A DNA stretch of 64,000 bases from a virus (IMGVR_UViG_3300028196_000007:22140-86139); one strand, 5' to 3'. Numbered from the stretch's first letter, positions 14,456 through 24,029 are shown. Notes: generated from the letters alone by a model not told the origin. Made by a program: numbers and translations.

Positions 14456-14800
14456 TTATTTCCATAATATTTGTATACAAACTAGTGTCGTTGCTAATAC
14501 AAGTGAAACTGCAGTTTTTGTTGTTATACCTTCTCCCATAAAAATCCATGTTAATACAACAAACGATATCATTCCTGTGCCAAAGCCTATAAATCTGCCT
14601 GGCCAAAGCAAGCCATCAAAGTGAGCTACAACATGTTTGGTAGCAAATATAAACATATAGGATATTATACTTCCCATGCCTATTGATAAAATTATTGGAT
14701 TTTTTTCGAACCATTTCCATATGAATTGGCCGTTTGTCTGGAACCAGATTAGAGACTGGCCCGCGAAGAATAGTACTATTGCTAGTGTCAATTGTTTCAT
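14456..14800 (-). CDS. Small multi-pass membrane protein
   Basis: 114 aa with about four hydrophobic segments (LTLAIVLFFAGQSLIWF; PIILSIGMGSIISYMFIFA; FIGFGTGMISFVVLTWIFMG; TAVSLVLATTLVCIQIL). It looks like a small DMT-type inner-membrane protein; similar short proteins occur in marine phages but the role is unknown. No Shine-Dalgarno. Preceded by an element that has both the middle box and a late-like TATTTATA (14833-14866). Confidence 0.65.
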   Translation of the reverse strand: MKQLTLAIVLFFAGQSLIWFQTNGQFIWKWFEKNPIILSIGMGSIISYMFIFATKHVVAHFDGLLWPGRFIGFGTGMISFVVLTWIFMGEGITTKTAVSLVLATTLVCIQILWK

Positions 14801-14832
14801 TCGTTAATTATTATTCGTTATTACTTATTTAT

Positions 14833-14866
14833 ATATAAATATACACAAATTATCCGAGATATAAAA
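14833..14866 (-). promoter_or_regulatory. Composite middle/late-type promoter
   Basis: Minus strand TTTTATATCTCGGAT followed by AATTTGTGTATATTTATATA. The box matches the middle consensus, while the -10 region is also a TATATTTATATA late-type motif. It is the only site in the window that merges both patterns. Confidence 0.5.
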
Positions 14867-14902
14867 ATTTTTTGATGTTTTTTTTATAAAGTTATTAACA
14901 AT

Positions 14903-15304
14903 TTATTTTTTAACTTTTATGTATATAACTTCTTTTACTGATGTATCTATTCTTCTCAAGCCTTCATCATTTGTTACAAGTATTGAGTTTCTATAGTTAT
15001 CCCATTCTAATTGAAAGCGAGTATCTAAAACACCATTGTTGCATATTTTTATACATTCATTTAATGCGTTTATTGTATATAAAGTGTTTGTCTGCTTTTT
15101 TCTATGTAAAGAAATAGTATCAGGTATTATCTCTATTTTGTTTGTCGAGTCTATATTATATGTACACATCAACTCAGACTTGTTCTCTTCGTTATTAAGT
15201 ATAAACAACTTGTTATATAATATGTCGTATGTGTCGACAATTCTATCTATAGTTTTTGTAAGAAACTTTGATTTTGTAAATGTGCATAGTAATTGTGATT
15301 TCAT
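14903..15304 (-). CDS. Conserved hypothetical phage protein
   Basis: 133 aa. The layout (MKSQLLCTFT..., ELMCTYNIDSTNK, TISLHRKKQTNTLYTINALNECI, DTRFQLEWDNYRNSILVT) resembles a short protein I associate with T4-like marine phages near virion genes, but I cannot give a function. No membrane segment or catalytic motif. Its ATG overlaps the stop of the upstream 678-aa gene (TAATG), with an AGGAAAG ribosome-binding site, so it is translationally coupled to it. Confidence 0.65.
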   Translation of the reverse strand: MKSQLLCTFTKSKFLTKTIDRIVDTYDILYNKLFILNNEENKSELMCTYNIDSTNKIEIIPDTISLHRKKQTNTLYTINALNECIKICNNGVLDTRFQLEWDNYRNSILVTNDEGLRRIDTSVKEVIYIKVKK

Positions 15305-17340
15305 TATATCTTTCCTAATACTCTTCTTCCAGGTATTATACTACCACCACTTACTGAAAATGATAGTGTTGATTCAGAGCCTGAACGGAAGTCTACTTGT
15401 GTATATTTTGTTCCATTTTCTGATATTGAATGTAATATCCATGCTTTAACAGAGCAATGCCCTGCTCCTTGAATAGAAGAGTCAACAACAACGCCTGGAA
15501 TATATTTGCCATCTTTAACAGCATCATTCATTGTCATAGCTTTTAATCTGTCTTCTCTAAATTCTTTACCACTTTTAAGAAATTCGTAAGCTTTTCCACT
15601 AGGGTCTGCTCCATAAACTTTAAATAAAGGTAGTTCGGTTCTACCAAAATACATTTCTTTTTCTAGCTCAACAAATTCTTCTAATACTTTTGATACGTCT
15701 TTTATACTTCCTTTAGAGCTTTTTAACATAGCATTAAGATGCTGATACCCCATTACGTTTATCATAATTTTTAGCACATATTTTCTGCCTTCATCTACAC
15801 TTGATATTGACATTTTTTTAGGACCTGCTGATTGTGATGTTCTGTCTATTCCATCATCTGGAGCATCTAACATCTTTGACAACGTACTCCATTCACTGTT
15901 AGCAAGACTTAACAACATATCGATTTCTTTGTAGTTATTCTGCATTGCAAGTTTAGAACACATTTCAGCATAAGCGTTATATGAATATTTCTGCTTTGCC
16001 TCTTTAATTAGTTTTGATGAAGTGTTAAATCTTTTTTTCATAAAAGAATTTAATTTAGGTGTAGGCTTTGTTGTTTTCATACTTAGTTTTTTAACAATTC
16101 CACCACTAAAGTTTTTAATTTTATCTTTTGCCTTTACTATCAAATCTGTAAATGTATCTTTAATAAATTTTAATCCCTGCTTAAAGTAATCTCCTAGGCC
16201 TTCGCTTAGAATAAATTTTGATTCTTCGTATTTAAGTATTTCGTTTGTAAGCTGGAGTCTCCACGTATCACCTGGTGATTTTGTACCATACATATCTCTA
16301 AAGCTTCCAACAATTCTACCTAGTTGTGCGCCACCATCAGATTTTTTATTACTTATCTGATAGAATTCATCACCTGATTCTGTGGTACATTTACCATTAC
16401 TATCAAACGTAACTTTATCTTTTGCAATATTTGCAATTAGTGTTGCTGGCTGTGATTTTGTAATAATTGTGTCTGCTGTATTATCTTTAAATCCTTTTGA
16501 ATCTAGATTTTCATTTCCATATCCTGAACTATAAAACTTATTTATACTTTTATGTATAAAATTCCAGCCTTTACATCCGTGAGCCTCTGCAAATTTTTGT
16601 ACGCCTATTGCTAATTGTAGAGCTTGTAATAAATCTGGTATAGCTGTTAGCTTGCCTTTTAACTCACTGCCTCCTGCAGATTCACTTCCTAGTGCGCCTT
16701 CAAATGCAGATATTGCAGCTTGTTGGTCCGCGAGTGTCACATTAGGATTCATTATTTTATTATAGTGAGATACAGCATCGAAATACAGACCTGTACATGC
16801 AGCTGACTCTAGTGTTTTTTCGTTCCAGCTTACGTTAGATGAGCTCTTACCTTTGCCAACTTTACCAAACATTTGTTTAGCTGCAGCCTTTGATGCTGTA
16901 ATTTTATATACATCGCTACCTGATTTTACATAAAATGTAATACCTGAACTTATATTAACTTCGATTGCATTGTCAACAGGTGGTGATTTGAAGAACGGTC
17001 CTTTAGGTGCAGTAACTCCGCCTTTTGCAAATAAAGAATCTGTATTTTTAATTGAAACAAATTCAGTTCCAACAGAGTATTTATCTTCATATACAGAAGC
17101 TTCAGTTAGTAAGCTTTCTTTACTTACTATTTTTCCAACCTCTACACAAAATTGTTGGAATCTCTTTTCATCTCTATATGGATTTTTTATACTATCAATA
17201 TACGCGGATATAAAATCGTCGGAATATTTGTAGTCTCGTAAGACCGCTTCAAGTAACTCAAGATGATTTCTATTTTTTGGGTCAGGCATTCCGTCATTTA
17301 CTCTATATGCCCAATCTGTAATTAAATGATTTATATTCAT
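15304..17340 (-). CDS. Large hypothetical virion-associated protein
   Basis: 678 aa, not recognised. The N-terminus (INHLITDWAYRVNDGMPDPKNRNH) is of a type seen in uncharacterised structural proteins of T4-like phages. A middle part ITFYVKSGSDVYKITASKAAAKQMFG and a basic segment around 390-440 (KAKDKIKNF, MKTTKPTPKLNSFMKKRF) are visible; no enzyme motif. It has a late-type promoter motif at 17355-17368, which argues for a virion role, although it sits between replication genes. Confidence 0.6.
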   Translation of the reverse strand: MNINHLITDWAYRVNDGMPDPKNRNHLELLEAVLRDYKYSDDFISAYIDSIKNPYRDEKRFQQFCVEVGKIVSKESLLTEASVYEDKYSVGTEFVSIKNTDSLFAKGGVTAPKGPFFKSPPVDNAIEVNISSGITFYVKSGSDVYKITASKAAAKQMFGKVGKGKSSSNVSWNEKTLESAACTGLYFDAVSHYNKIMNPNVTLADQQAAISAFEGALGSESAGGSELKGKLTAIPDLLQALQLAIGVQKFAEAHGCKGWNFIHKSINKFYSSGYGNENLDSKGFKDNTADTIITKSQPATLIANIAKDKVTFDSNGKCTTESGDEFYQISNKKSDGGAQLGRIVGSFRDMYGTKSPGDTWRLQLTNEILKYEESKFILSEGLGDYFKQGLKFIKDTFTDLIVKAKDKIKNFSGGIVKKLSMKTTKPTPKLNSFMKKRFNTSSKLIKEAKQKYSYNAYAEMCSKLAMQNNYKEIDMLLSLANSEWSTLSKMLDAPDDGIDRTSQSAGPKKMSISSVDEGRKYVLKIMINVMGYQHLNAMLKSSKGSIKDVSKVLEEFVELEKEMYFGRTELPLFKVYGADPSGKAYEFLKSGKEFREDRLKAMTMNDAVKDGKYIPGVVVDSSIQGAGHCSVKAWILHSISENGTKYTQVDFRSGSESTLSFSVSGGSIIPGRRVLGKI

Positions 17341-17354
17341 AGTTATCCCTTTAT

Positions 17355-17368
17355 CTATATAAATATCA
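17355..17368 (-). promoter_or_regulatory. Late-type promoter motif for the 678-aa gene
   Basis: Minus strand TGATATTTATATAG, 15 bp before the start at 17340 and 3 bp after the polymerase stop; an AAAGGGA ribosome-binding site follows. Confidence 0.6.
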
Positions 17369-17370
17369 AA

Positions 17371-18381
17371 TTAGAGGTCCAAAGACCTCATATTGTGATA
17401 GTCTCTACCTATTTTAAGCTTAGTAGGAAAAACCATTAGTTTCTTTATTTCCTTTAAAATTTCTTTTCCATCATCTGAACTAATATCAAATACAAAAGCA
17501 TCGTATACATAAAGAATCATCTTGCTAAATTTATTTTCTAACATATCTAAAATATTTTTTAGATTTTCAGAATTCTTTTCTGTTTCGAATGCTTGTATAA
17601 AATAGTTAAATAATTTTTGAGGATTCATATCCTTAAAATTTCTTTTATAAAACCTTCGCTTTAAAATTGGTGTTTCTATATAACCTTTACTATTATAAAT
17701 ATCCCACAACTTAAAAATATAATCATTAGTCTTGCTGAAATATTCTATATGTAAAAACTCTTTTGGAATACCTCCATATAGTATTTGAAAACTTATTTTT
17801 TTAGAGTCATTATATTGCTCATCGGTTAGGTTATCTGTGTCGAAATAAAGTTTACCTAGATATTTGTGGAAACTACCTTCTGGCTGTTCTATGCCTATAA
17901 GCTCTGCAATTAGTCTAAGATGATACGCGTCATAGTCAAGCTCTGCAATAATACCACCTTGATGCCTGCTTATGTATTTCATTCTTGTGCCGTCTTCTTT
18001 ATTAAGAGCAGCATAGTTTATACCATTTTTAGAGTTGGAAGGTCTGCCTGTAGTTGTGAATACGTTGTATTTTGTATACTCAAATCCATCTTCAGTCCAC
18101 AAGCCGCTTTCTTCAATTTTTCTAAAAGTATTAACAACATTATCATTATAAGATTGAAATATGCTATCAGACACATCAGGAATCGCATGCGATATAGCGT
18201 TTAAATGGTCTTTTTCTTCTCTAATCTTGTTAGAAGGTATAATGTCATATATGTTATATCGATCACCGTAAAGCCTTTTATAAAAAGTGTTTATAGGCAA
18301 ATCTAGACTATGAATATCTATAGACTTGTTATTGTGTAGATAGTGTTTTATTTGTATTTTATTTCGAAGTTCAGATAACAT
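17371..18381 (-). CDS. Short DNA polymerase I-like (family A) polymerase domain
   Basis: 336 aa. Family A signatures: FTTTGRPSNSKNGINYAAL (108-126, the T-TGR-S..NLQN block), motif A ELDYDAYHLRLIAELIG (147-163), motif B DSKKISFQILYGG (192-204, conserved Lys195), GYIETPILKRRF (234-244) and motif C YVYDAFVFD (291-299). The catalytic aspartates of motifs A and C are kept, but HDE of motif C is changed to YDA. There is no 3'-5' exonuclease domain and the thumb is short; full phage PolA enzymes are 550-800 aa. It could be a gap-filling or auxiliary polymerase. No Shine-Dalgarno; the ATG begins 6 nt after TATATT, so the message is probably leaderless. Confidence 0.75.
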   Translation of the reverse strand: MLSELRNKIQIKHYLHNNKSIDIHSLDLPINTFYKRLYGDRYNIYDIIPSNKIREEKDHLNAISHAIPDVSDSIFQSYNDNVVNTFRKIEESGLWTEDGFEYTKYNVFTTTGRPSNSKNGINYAALNKEDGTRMKYISRHQGGIIAELDYDAYHLRLIAELIGIEQPEGSFHKYLGKLYFDTDNLTDEQYNDSKKISFQILYGGIPKEFLHIEYFSKTNDYIFKLWDIYNSKGYIETPILKRRFYKRNFKDMNPQKLFNYFIQAFETEKNSENLKNILDMLENKFSKMILYVYDAFVFDISSDDGKEILKEIKKLMVFPTKLKIGRDYHNMRSLDL

Positions 18382-18386
18382 GTATC

Positions 18387-18416
18387 TAATATAACAAAAT
18401 TATCTGAAATATAAAA
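18387..18416 (-). promoter_or_regulatory. Middle-type promoter for the family A polymerase
   Basis: Minus strand TTTTATATTTCAGATAATTT then TGTTATATTA (TATATT at 18393-18388). The ATG at 18381 follows by 6 nt. Confidence 0.7.
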
Positions 18417-19247
18417 TTATTTAGGTAGTTTTATTTTTGGCCTGTAATATGGGTCGTCGTTTACATCATATATATATTTTGCGCACCAATAATTATCTCT
18501 AACTTCTGCGTCAAATTTTTCACAAACTCCATTTTCATAAAAAAAGCAATTTGCACAATTTTGATTAGGAGGCACCAAAGCGTTAACTTGTTCAGTTCCT
18601 AAGTTGCCTATCTGAAATGCTGCTGGTAAATTTGTAGGTACTAGCATTTCCCCTCCTTCGTATATTCTTCTACCATCAGGACTTGTAGATACGCCTTTAG
18701 GGTTTGCTGGCCAATTCATATAGTCTGTAGGTAGTACAAATTTATGAATATTTTTTATTGTCTGCTTCGCTTCCAATATTGCCTCATAATTAAGCCCTAC
18801 AGCTTTTGTAGAAATTTTTAATTTTATTTCTACCCATAATAAGTTTTTATGATAAGGTGTGCTGTCTTTTTTAAAGTACTTATACTGCTCTTTGTCAACC
18901 TCGCATATTGCGCCTGTATTTTGTACTTCTGTAAAATATCTAGTATACTCACCTTTTTCTATTTCTTTTTCTGTAAGTTTGTGTTTATAAGGAACAGGTT
19001 CCCTAAAGTTTCTATTATACTCAGGCTTTATCTCGTCATATAAAATGTTGTTTTTAGATGCCTGAAATGGATACAGCCGCATATTTTTCTGTACTTCTTT
19101 TGTCATTGACTCACCACCAAAAGGGTTGCCAGCATAGAATACTATCGGACCTATATATTCTGCAATTCGACCTTTTTTATCTTTTGTCATCCACTCTTTA
19201 CCTGGAGTAAATCCTTTCGTAATATATTTCTTTTTATATACTCTCAT
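18417..19247 (-). CDS. Virion/baseplate-region protein with C-terminal cysteine cluster
   Basis: 276 aa, not recognised in full. N-terminal part is basic and probably compact (ITKGFTPGKEWMTKDKKGR, IAEYIGPIVFYAG). Near residue 240 lies a Cys cluster: NCANCFFYENGVCEKF then YWCAKY, spacing C-x2-C-x8-C-x14-C, which resembles a small Fe-S (HiPIP-like) or zinc fold. It is 7 bp downstream of the hub gene and is probably the last gene of the baseplate transcript. Confidence 0.6.
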   Translation of the reverse strand: MRVYKKKYITKGFTPGKEWMTKDKKGRIAEYIGPIVFYAGNPFGGESMTKEVQKNMRLYPFQASKNNILYDEIKPEYNRNFREPVPYKHKLTEKEIEKGEYTRYFTEVQNTGAICEVDKEQYKYFKKDSTPYHKNLLWVEIKLKISTKAVGLNYEAILEAKQTIKNIHKFVLPTDYMNWPANPKGVSTSPDGRRIYEGGEMLVPTNLPAAFQIGNLGTEQVNALVPPNQNCANCFFYENGVCEKFDAEVRDNYWCAKYIYDVNDDPYYRPKIKLPK

Positions 19248-19254
19248 GATAAAC

Positions 19255-21279
19255 CTATTCTGCTATTCTTAATGCAGTTTCTATACTTGTTGTCCAGTCT
19301 TGTTGAGATACAGAATGTTTTATACTTGTCACTTGAAACTGGTGCTTTACGGCAAGTACAGATGACGTTTGGTCTGTTGTAAACATCATCCCCCAGTGCA
19401 GCCCTCCTATTCCATCAAACGTTCCATCAAAACCAATAGGTACTACAGTACCACCTACATCAGTTGGTGGTTTTATTTTATTCCAATATGCTTTCATAGC
19501 TCCTTTAACTTCATCAACAGCTTCATCGTCTCTATTATCAGCTAGCGTTGCCATTGCATCTTCAAGTGCTTTTTTAGGGTCTGCAGCTTCACCATCTCCA
19601 CTTTTTGAAGTACCTCCTGAATCCGGACGGCATTTTTCACCAAAATTAAGAGTATTGTCAAGCTGCTGGTTTCCCATCATTGTATCTTTTATACCTTCAG
19701 CATAATCGAAGTACGCTCCTTGTGGTTCATCTGTATTTTTAGCTCCTTTTTTAGTTTTTCTTTGGGTTCCCATCATTATAGAATGTCGAAGTGCTTGAGG
19801 TATTTCAGTACTCATTCCCCAATTTCTACAAGACGTGTTACCATATATATTTAAGTTAGGATAGGTTGTTATATTTGGTACATAGTTCTTGTCTATTATT
19901 CTCATTGTTGAAGGGTCTGACGGGTCGTCTACTAGTTCTATATTCCAAAAACCACCACACACGTCGTTAACTTTTCTTGCAACTTTAAGTACATACTCAT
20001 CTATTGTTTTAGAATCCTGAAATGTTTTCCAAAGAAAGAATGTGTTTAGAAGTACTCTTCCTAAGTACAAGTAACCGTTAGAATGAACTGCAGGTTTGGC
20101 TCCTTGCAGACCTTGTGCTTTTTTAATACCAAATGATGAACCATTATCACCGCCTGTTGCATTTCCGCTATACCAGTGAAACCTACCTGGAATTAAACAA
20201 ACCCATGGGTCAGCTGACGCATAAGGCAGACCTGCAGGACATTTCATTCTAGATTCTGAACTATCAAGTCTCCATACAAAACCTTTGTTCCATTTTATCA
20301 TATGTGATTCAATACCTACTGATTTAAGTACTTTACTTTTTGCGTGGCCTGGAGTTACTGGTGCCATACCTGAAACTATAGTTGACTCCCACCAGTTCCA
20401 TGTCACATAATAATTCATAGTTGGAGAACCAAAAAATCCTGTTACGTTATCCCACCACGATGTGTCTTCTTTTGCATCTTCATCTAGATTTACCGAACCT
20501 CCGGCATAAATCGTTTGTATTTTCCACGGATGGTTTTCTCTTATATTTCTTTCAGCAATATCTTTTAGTGCAACTTTCATCCAATTTCCATTACCATCAC
20601 CTTTGTCATCTTCTTCTTTACCAGCACAGCCTGCAGCTCCTTTATTTGAAACATCAATAGGTCCACTTATGTAAGCTTTACCTGGTGAATCTATTGTAAT
20701 ATCACACGAATAAGATTTTGTTGCAGGATCGAACGACCAATTGAAGTCTGATATAACACCTAGCATAGCATCCATACATCCTTTTTCTGCTTTAATCTTA
20801 TCCTGTATATCTATCTGTCCTTGATTCCAACTTTCAAAACTTGTTGCAGAAAGCTTTGTTATTGTTCCACCAGCAGAATCCATGTTCCAACCCCATTGAG
20901 CAAAAGCTGTAAGTCCTGGTACGAAGTAAGCACGCTGAGCTTTTTTAAGCTGGTCTAAAGAATATAGCGTAAATTTAACTGTAGATTTTTTCATAGAACC
21001 GTTAGTACCTGTTGTATTAACTTCTATAGATTGTAATACAGGTGATGCAACAAGTCTTCCACTAGCTGCTTTATCATAAAAATCTGATTGTTTTCTTTTT
21101 TCGTACCCTGCTATAGGCATTGGTTCGCTTGAAAAAGATGTTAGATGCATCCAGGGTTTCTTTGAAACTTTCCATTTAGATGCAGGATTTGCTTTACCTC
21201 TTGCATTTATTTCATCTGCCACTGCATCTGGAATAGTAGCATTATTCAAATAAAAAGATGATGGTTTTTGCATTGCCAT
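19255..21279 (-). CDS. Probable baseplate hub protein
   Basis: 674 aa. The segment STVKFTLYSLDQLKKAQRAYFVPGLTAFAQWGWN (about 98-131) is typical of hub proteins in marine T4-like phages, with a later YLGRVLLNTFFLWKTF and C-terminal FQVTSIKHSVSQQDWTTSIE, which recalls the tail-tube-like barrel of gp27/gpD hubs. Family assignment is from memory. Directly follows the gp53-like gene (2 bp gap), as expected for a baseplate operon. Confidence 0.6.
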   Translation of the reverse strand: MAMQKPSSFYLNNATIPDAVADEINARGKANPASKWKVSKKPWMHLTSFSSEPMPIAGYEKRKQSDFYDKAASGRLVASPVLQSIEVNTTGTNGSMKKSTVKFTLYSLDQLKKAQRAYFVPGLTAFAQWGWNMDSAGGTITKLSATSFESWNQGQIDIQDKIKAEKGCMDAMLGVISDFNWSFDPATKSYSCDITIDSPGKAYISGPIDVSNKGAAGCAGKEEDDKGDGNGNWMKVALKDIAERNIRENHPWKIQTIYAGGSVNLDEDAKEDTSWWDNVTGFFGSPTMNYYVTWNWWESTIVSGMAPVTPGHAKSKVLKSVGIESHMIKWNKGFVWRLDSSESRMKCPAGLPYASADPWVCLIPGRFHWYSGNATGGDNGSSFGIKKAQGLQGAKPAVHSNGYLYLGRVLLNTFFLWKTFQDSKTIDEYVLKVARKVNDVCGGFWNIELVDDPSDPSTMRIIDKNYVPNITTYPNLNIYGNTSCRNWGMSTEIPQALRHSIMMGTQRKTKKGAKNTDEPQGAYFDYAEGIKDTMMGNQQLDNTLNFGEKCRPDSGGTSKSGDGEAADPKKALEDAMATLADNRDDEAVDEVKGAMKAYWNKIKPPTDVGGTVVPIGFDGTFDGIGGLHWGMMFTTDQTSSVLAVKHQFQVTSIKHSVSQQDWTTSIETALRIAE

Positions 21280-21281
21280 AA

Positions 21282-21686
21282 TTATTCCTCTTCTGTTTCA
21301 GGCTGCGGTGCCTGATATAACCTTTCTTTTAACATTGCTTGATATTCATCTATTATTTTAGGTAGTCTATCAGGATGAGGTATTCTAATTCTCTGTCCTG
21401 GTTTAACATACATTGAACCTTTACCTATTCCTTCTTTCATACTTGTTGTAATACCATAATTAGTAGATCTGTCAAGCTTATTTCCATTAGCTATAATCCA
21501 CCACAGCGTTACGTCATCATAATATTGGTATGCTAAATTATCAAGTCTATCCTCTTGTAACACATCGATATAATAATCATCTACGTGTCGTTCTATTTTA
21601 GGATATATTATTGTTGCATAAACCTTTTTAGGTTTTAAATTAAATTTGTCAGTTCTTTTAGTTTTATTAGACTCATATCTTTTCAT
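21282..21686 (-). CDS. Baseplate wedge protein, gp53-like with LysM-type fold
   Basis: 134 aa. The segment YYIDVLQEDRLDNLAYQYYDDVTLWWIIANGNKL (37-70) followed by YVKPGQRIRIPHP is the LysM-like pattern shared by T4 gp53 and P2/T4 tail proteins: a helix-strand unit that joins wedge to hub. Acidic C-terminal tail. Two-bp spacing from its neighbours on both sides indicates one tightly packed operon. Confidence 0.72.
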   Translation of the reverse strand: MKRYESNKTKRTDKFNLKPKKVYATIIYPKIERHVDDYYIDVLQEDRLDNLAYQYYDDVTLWWIIANGNKLDRSTNYGITTSMKEGIGKGSMYVKPGQRIRIPHPDRLPKIIDEYQAMLKERLYQAPQPETEEE

Positions 21687-21688
21687 TG

Positions 21689-24028
21689 TTAGCTCCAGAT
21701 TTCAGATTTAAAGAATTGTCCACCAGATTGCCATATTGTACCATCTGCATTAACCAAGAATTTACCACTCATTTTTATGTCAAATAACATAGGCAATTCT
21801 TTTCCTGAAGTTTCTTTACCTTCTCCATGATTTATATCCCAGCCTGCATCTAAATTTACAGTATAGTCAAAGCTGTCAACTATACAAGGTATATTATCCC
21901 AAAGATGTCCTACAGTTATTTTTTGGATTCTACCACCACCAACTTCGCTATACATTTTTGGTGATATATAACCCATAATACTGTTAAGTGTTTTGTAATT
22001 CTGCTTTAGTTCTTCAGATGTAAATGCGGGCATTGTTAAACCTAAGCTCCATTCTCTAGATATTTTATCGAACATATAAGCATTAACAGGATTACCTGCA
22101 TATGATATCTCTGAGTATGATGGGCTAAGCTTGTCACTTATTTCTGTTATATAAGCACGTAATTTAATATCATCGTTGAATCTTATTTTTACGTAATCTT
22201 TTCCATAATCTAAGTCAGATTCTGACTCACCTGGTTTTGTTGCGCCATAATCTTTTATTCCAATTCGTTTAACAGAATTATTTTCATAACTATCTGTATC
22301 ATCTTTCTTTCTAAAATCTCTAAAAGATTTAGGGTTTCTTCTATGATTACCTAAGTCTATATAACTAAATACTGAAAATTCTTTATCTCCACTTCCTGGA
22401 TAAATCTCTCCACTGTTAGCAGGTGATTGTACATATAAGTTCTTATCTGTATTCTTTGTAGCTTTAGGTGCGCCTTGAGTATCTTCATCTATACCAAATT
22501 TAGATTGTTCGAAAGTTTCAAGGTCTGGGTTTCCATATTTATTATCACCTGCATCGTTTCCAAACTTGTCATGTATTCCAGAATAATCTTTTGTTTTGTA
22601 CTTACCTTGATTAACTCCTGTTGGGTCGATGTCTCCTTCATGTTTTGGAAAGCCTTTCCAGCTATCAGTTGAATCCTGCACATAAGGTTCATATCCATTG
22701 TCGCCTTTAAAAGTAAGAATACCTAAAGATAAATCTTCATTGTCTTCACCTTTAGAAGCTTCTGATATTTTTCCGTCATCATAGTGAGTTGTAGCTTTCT
22801 GCTTGTAATAAGGTTCATCAGGTGTATACAGAAAAGTACTTTCTAATCTTCTACCAGATGTATGTTTATATATTGTAGATTGTCCTATTCCAAAGAAAGA
22901 ATGAGGTCCCATAATTCCTGATAGTCTTTTTATAGGTTGACCTACTCCTCTCATTTTTGCAAGCATTGTTGTAAATTTAGTGTAAAGCTTTTCTAGACCT
23001 TTTAGCTTTTGAGGCATTAAGCCTTTACGAGGATTTTTAAAAAACCCAACTTCCATATCTTCACCTAGCTTCACAAGTCTATTATCTCCACCAGGACTTC
23101 CAGGGTTTTTATTTTCTATTGCAGATACTATTCTTTCATATGTAATATCTCTAGGATTTAATTGACCTAGTGAATGTCTGTCTCCGTGTATACCTAAAGC
23201 GCTTAATGGTACTTGAAGTGCTAAAGCTAGTGGATTGTATATTCTGTCAGCATTAGGTAAGCCTAGCTGCCAAAACTGTTTTTTAGGATTTGTTGCCTGA
23301 AGACCGAACTGTTTTAAGTTAAACAACAAGCCATCAGGGCTTACCATGTATTTAGCAATTCTAGCAGTATCTATTACTGGAGCTGTTAACATGTTTATTC
23401 TTTCAAATAATCCTGATGGATTATCTTTACCTCTCTGTATACCTCTCTGCATAAATGGTGATTTTAGCCAAAGTGGAGACCTAGGGTTATTTCTTTCTGC
23501 TTCAGTTCTTATATCGACAAAATCATTTTTACCTACTTTTTTATAAAACTGGTCTACCTGGTCATTCTTAACCCTCATCTTTCTAATGTTGCCAGCAACT
23601 CCTGCAGGAATAGAATCATTACCATCCCAAGGTTCATCAGTTGGTCTAACTCTTGCGAAATAGTTATTGTATTGCAATCTAGTAAATGTATTTGATGAAC
23701 CACCTATAGGAAGTTTTTCATTAAACTTAAATTTTGTAGTACCATCTCTTTTATCAGGCTGTGAGTCTATTTTTAAAAAACCTGACGTCATATTATTCAT
23801 GTGAGTTATTTTAGGTGTGCCTTGAGCTGCAAATATAGGCACTCTATCACCTGGCGTTAGTCCAGCAAATAATTGTAATAATGCGCTTTGCTTAGGTTTT
23901 ACTTTAGCCATAGGTGATATAGGGTTTGTTGTAGAATGAGCATCACCAATTATTTTAGGACTAATAATATCGTTCCTATTCTTTCCACTTAAGTAGTATT
24001 CTTCTAGATTTTTAAAATTAAATGCCAT
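21689..24028 (-). CDS. Large baseplate/tail structural protein, unrecognised
   Basis: 779 aa. Not recognised. Long regions are polar and Gly/Asp/Asn-rich (for example GDNKYGNPDLETFEQ, GNPVNAYMFDKISREW), and the C-terminal 250 residues look like a folded beta domain (SLGLTMPAFTSEELKQNY, VGHLWDNIPCIVDSFDYTV). The C-terminal pattern 'VGxLWxNxPCIVxSFxYTV' is the kind seen in tail-tube or hub-associated domains. Position between the tape measure and gp53-like genes supports a tail tip or hub role. Confidence 0.55.
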   Translation of the reverse strand: MAFNFKNLEEYYLSGKNRNDIISPKIIGDAHSTTNPISPMAKVKPKQSALLQLFAGLTPGDRVPIFAAQGTPKITHMNNMTSGFLKIDSQPDKRDGTTKFKFNEKLPIGGSSNTFTRLQYNNYFARVRPTDEPWDGNDSIPAGVAGNIRKMRVKNDQVDQFYKKVGKNDFVDIRTEAERNNPRSPLWLKSPFMQRGIQRGKDNPSGLFERINMLTAPVIDTARIAKYMVSPDGLLFNLKQFGLQATNPKKQFWQLGLPNADRIYNPLALALQVPLSALGIHGDRHSLGQLNPRDITYERIVSAIENKNPGSPGGDNRLVKLGEDMEVGFFKNPRKGLMPQKLKGLEKLYTKFTTMLAKMRGVGQPIKRLSGIMGPHSFFGIGQSTIYKHTSGRRLESTFLYTPDEPYYKQKATTHYDDGKISEASKGEDNEDLSLGILTFKGDNGYEPYVQDSTDSWKGFPKHEGDIDPTGVNQGKYKTKDYSGIHDKFGNDAGDNKYGNPDLETFEQSKFGIDEDTQGAPKATKNTDKNLYVQSPANSGEIYPGSGDKEFSVFSYIDLGNHRRNPKSFRDFRKKDDTDSYENNSVKRIGIKDYGATKPGESESDLDYGKDYVKIRFNDDIKLRAYITEISDKLSPSYSEISYAGNPVNAYMFDKISREWSLGLTMPAFTSEELKQNYKTLNSIMGYISPKMYSEVGGGRIQKITVGHLWDNIPCIVDSFDYTVNLDAGWDINHGEGKETSGKELPMLFDIKMSGKFLVNADGTIWQSGGQFFKSEIWS

Positions 24029-24029
24029 G

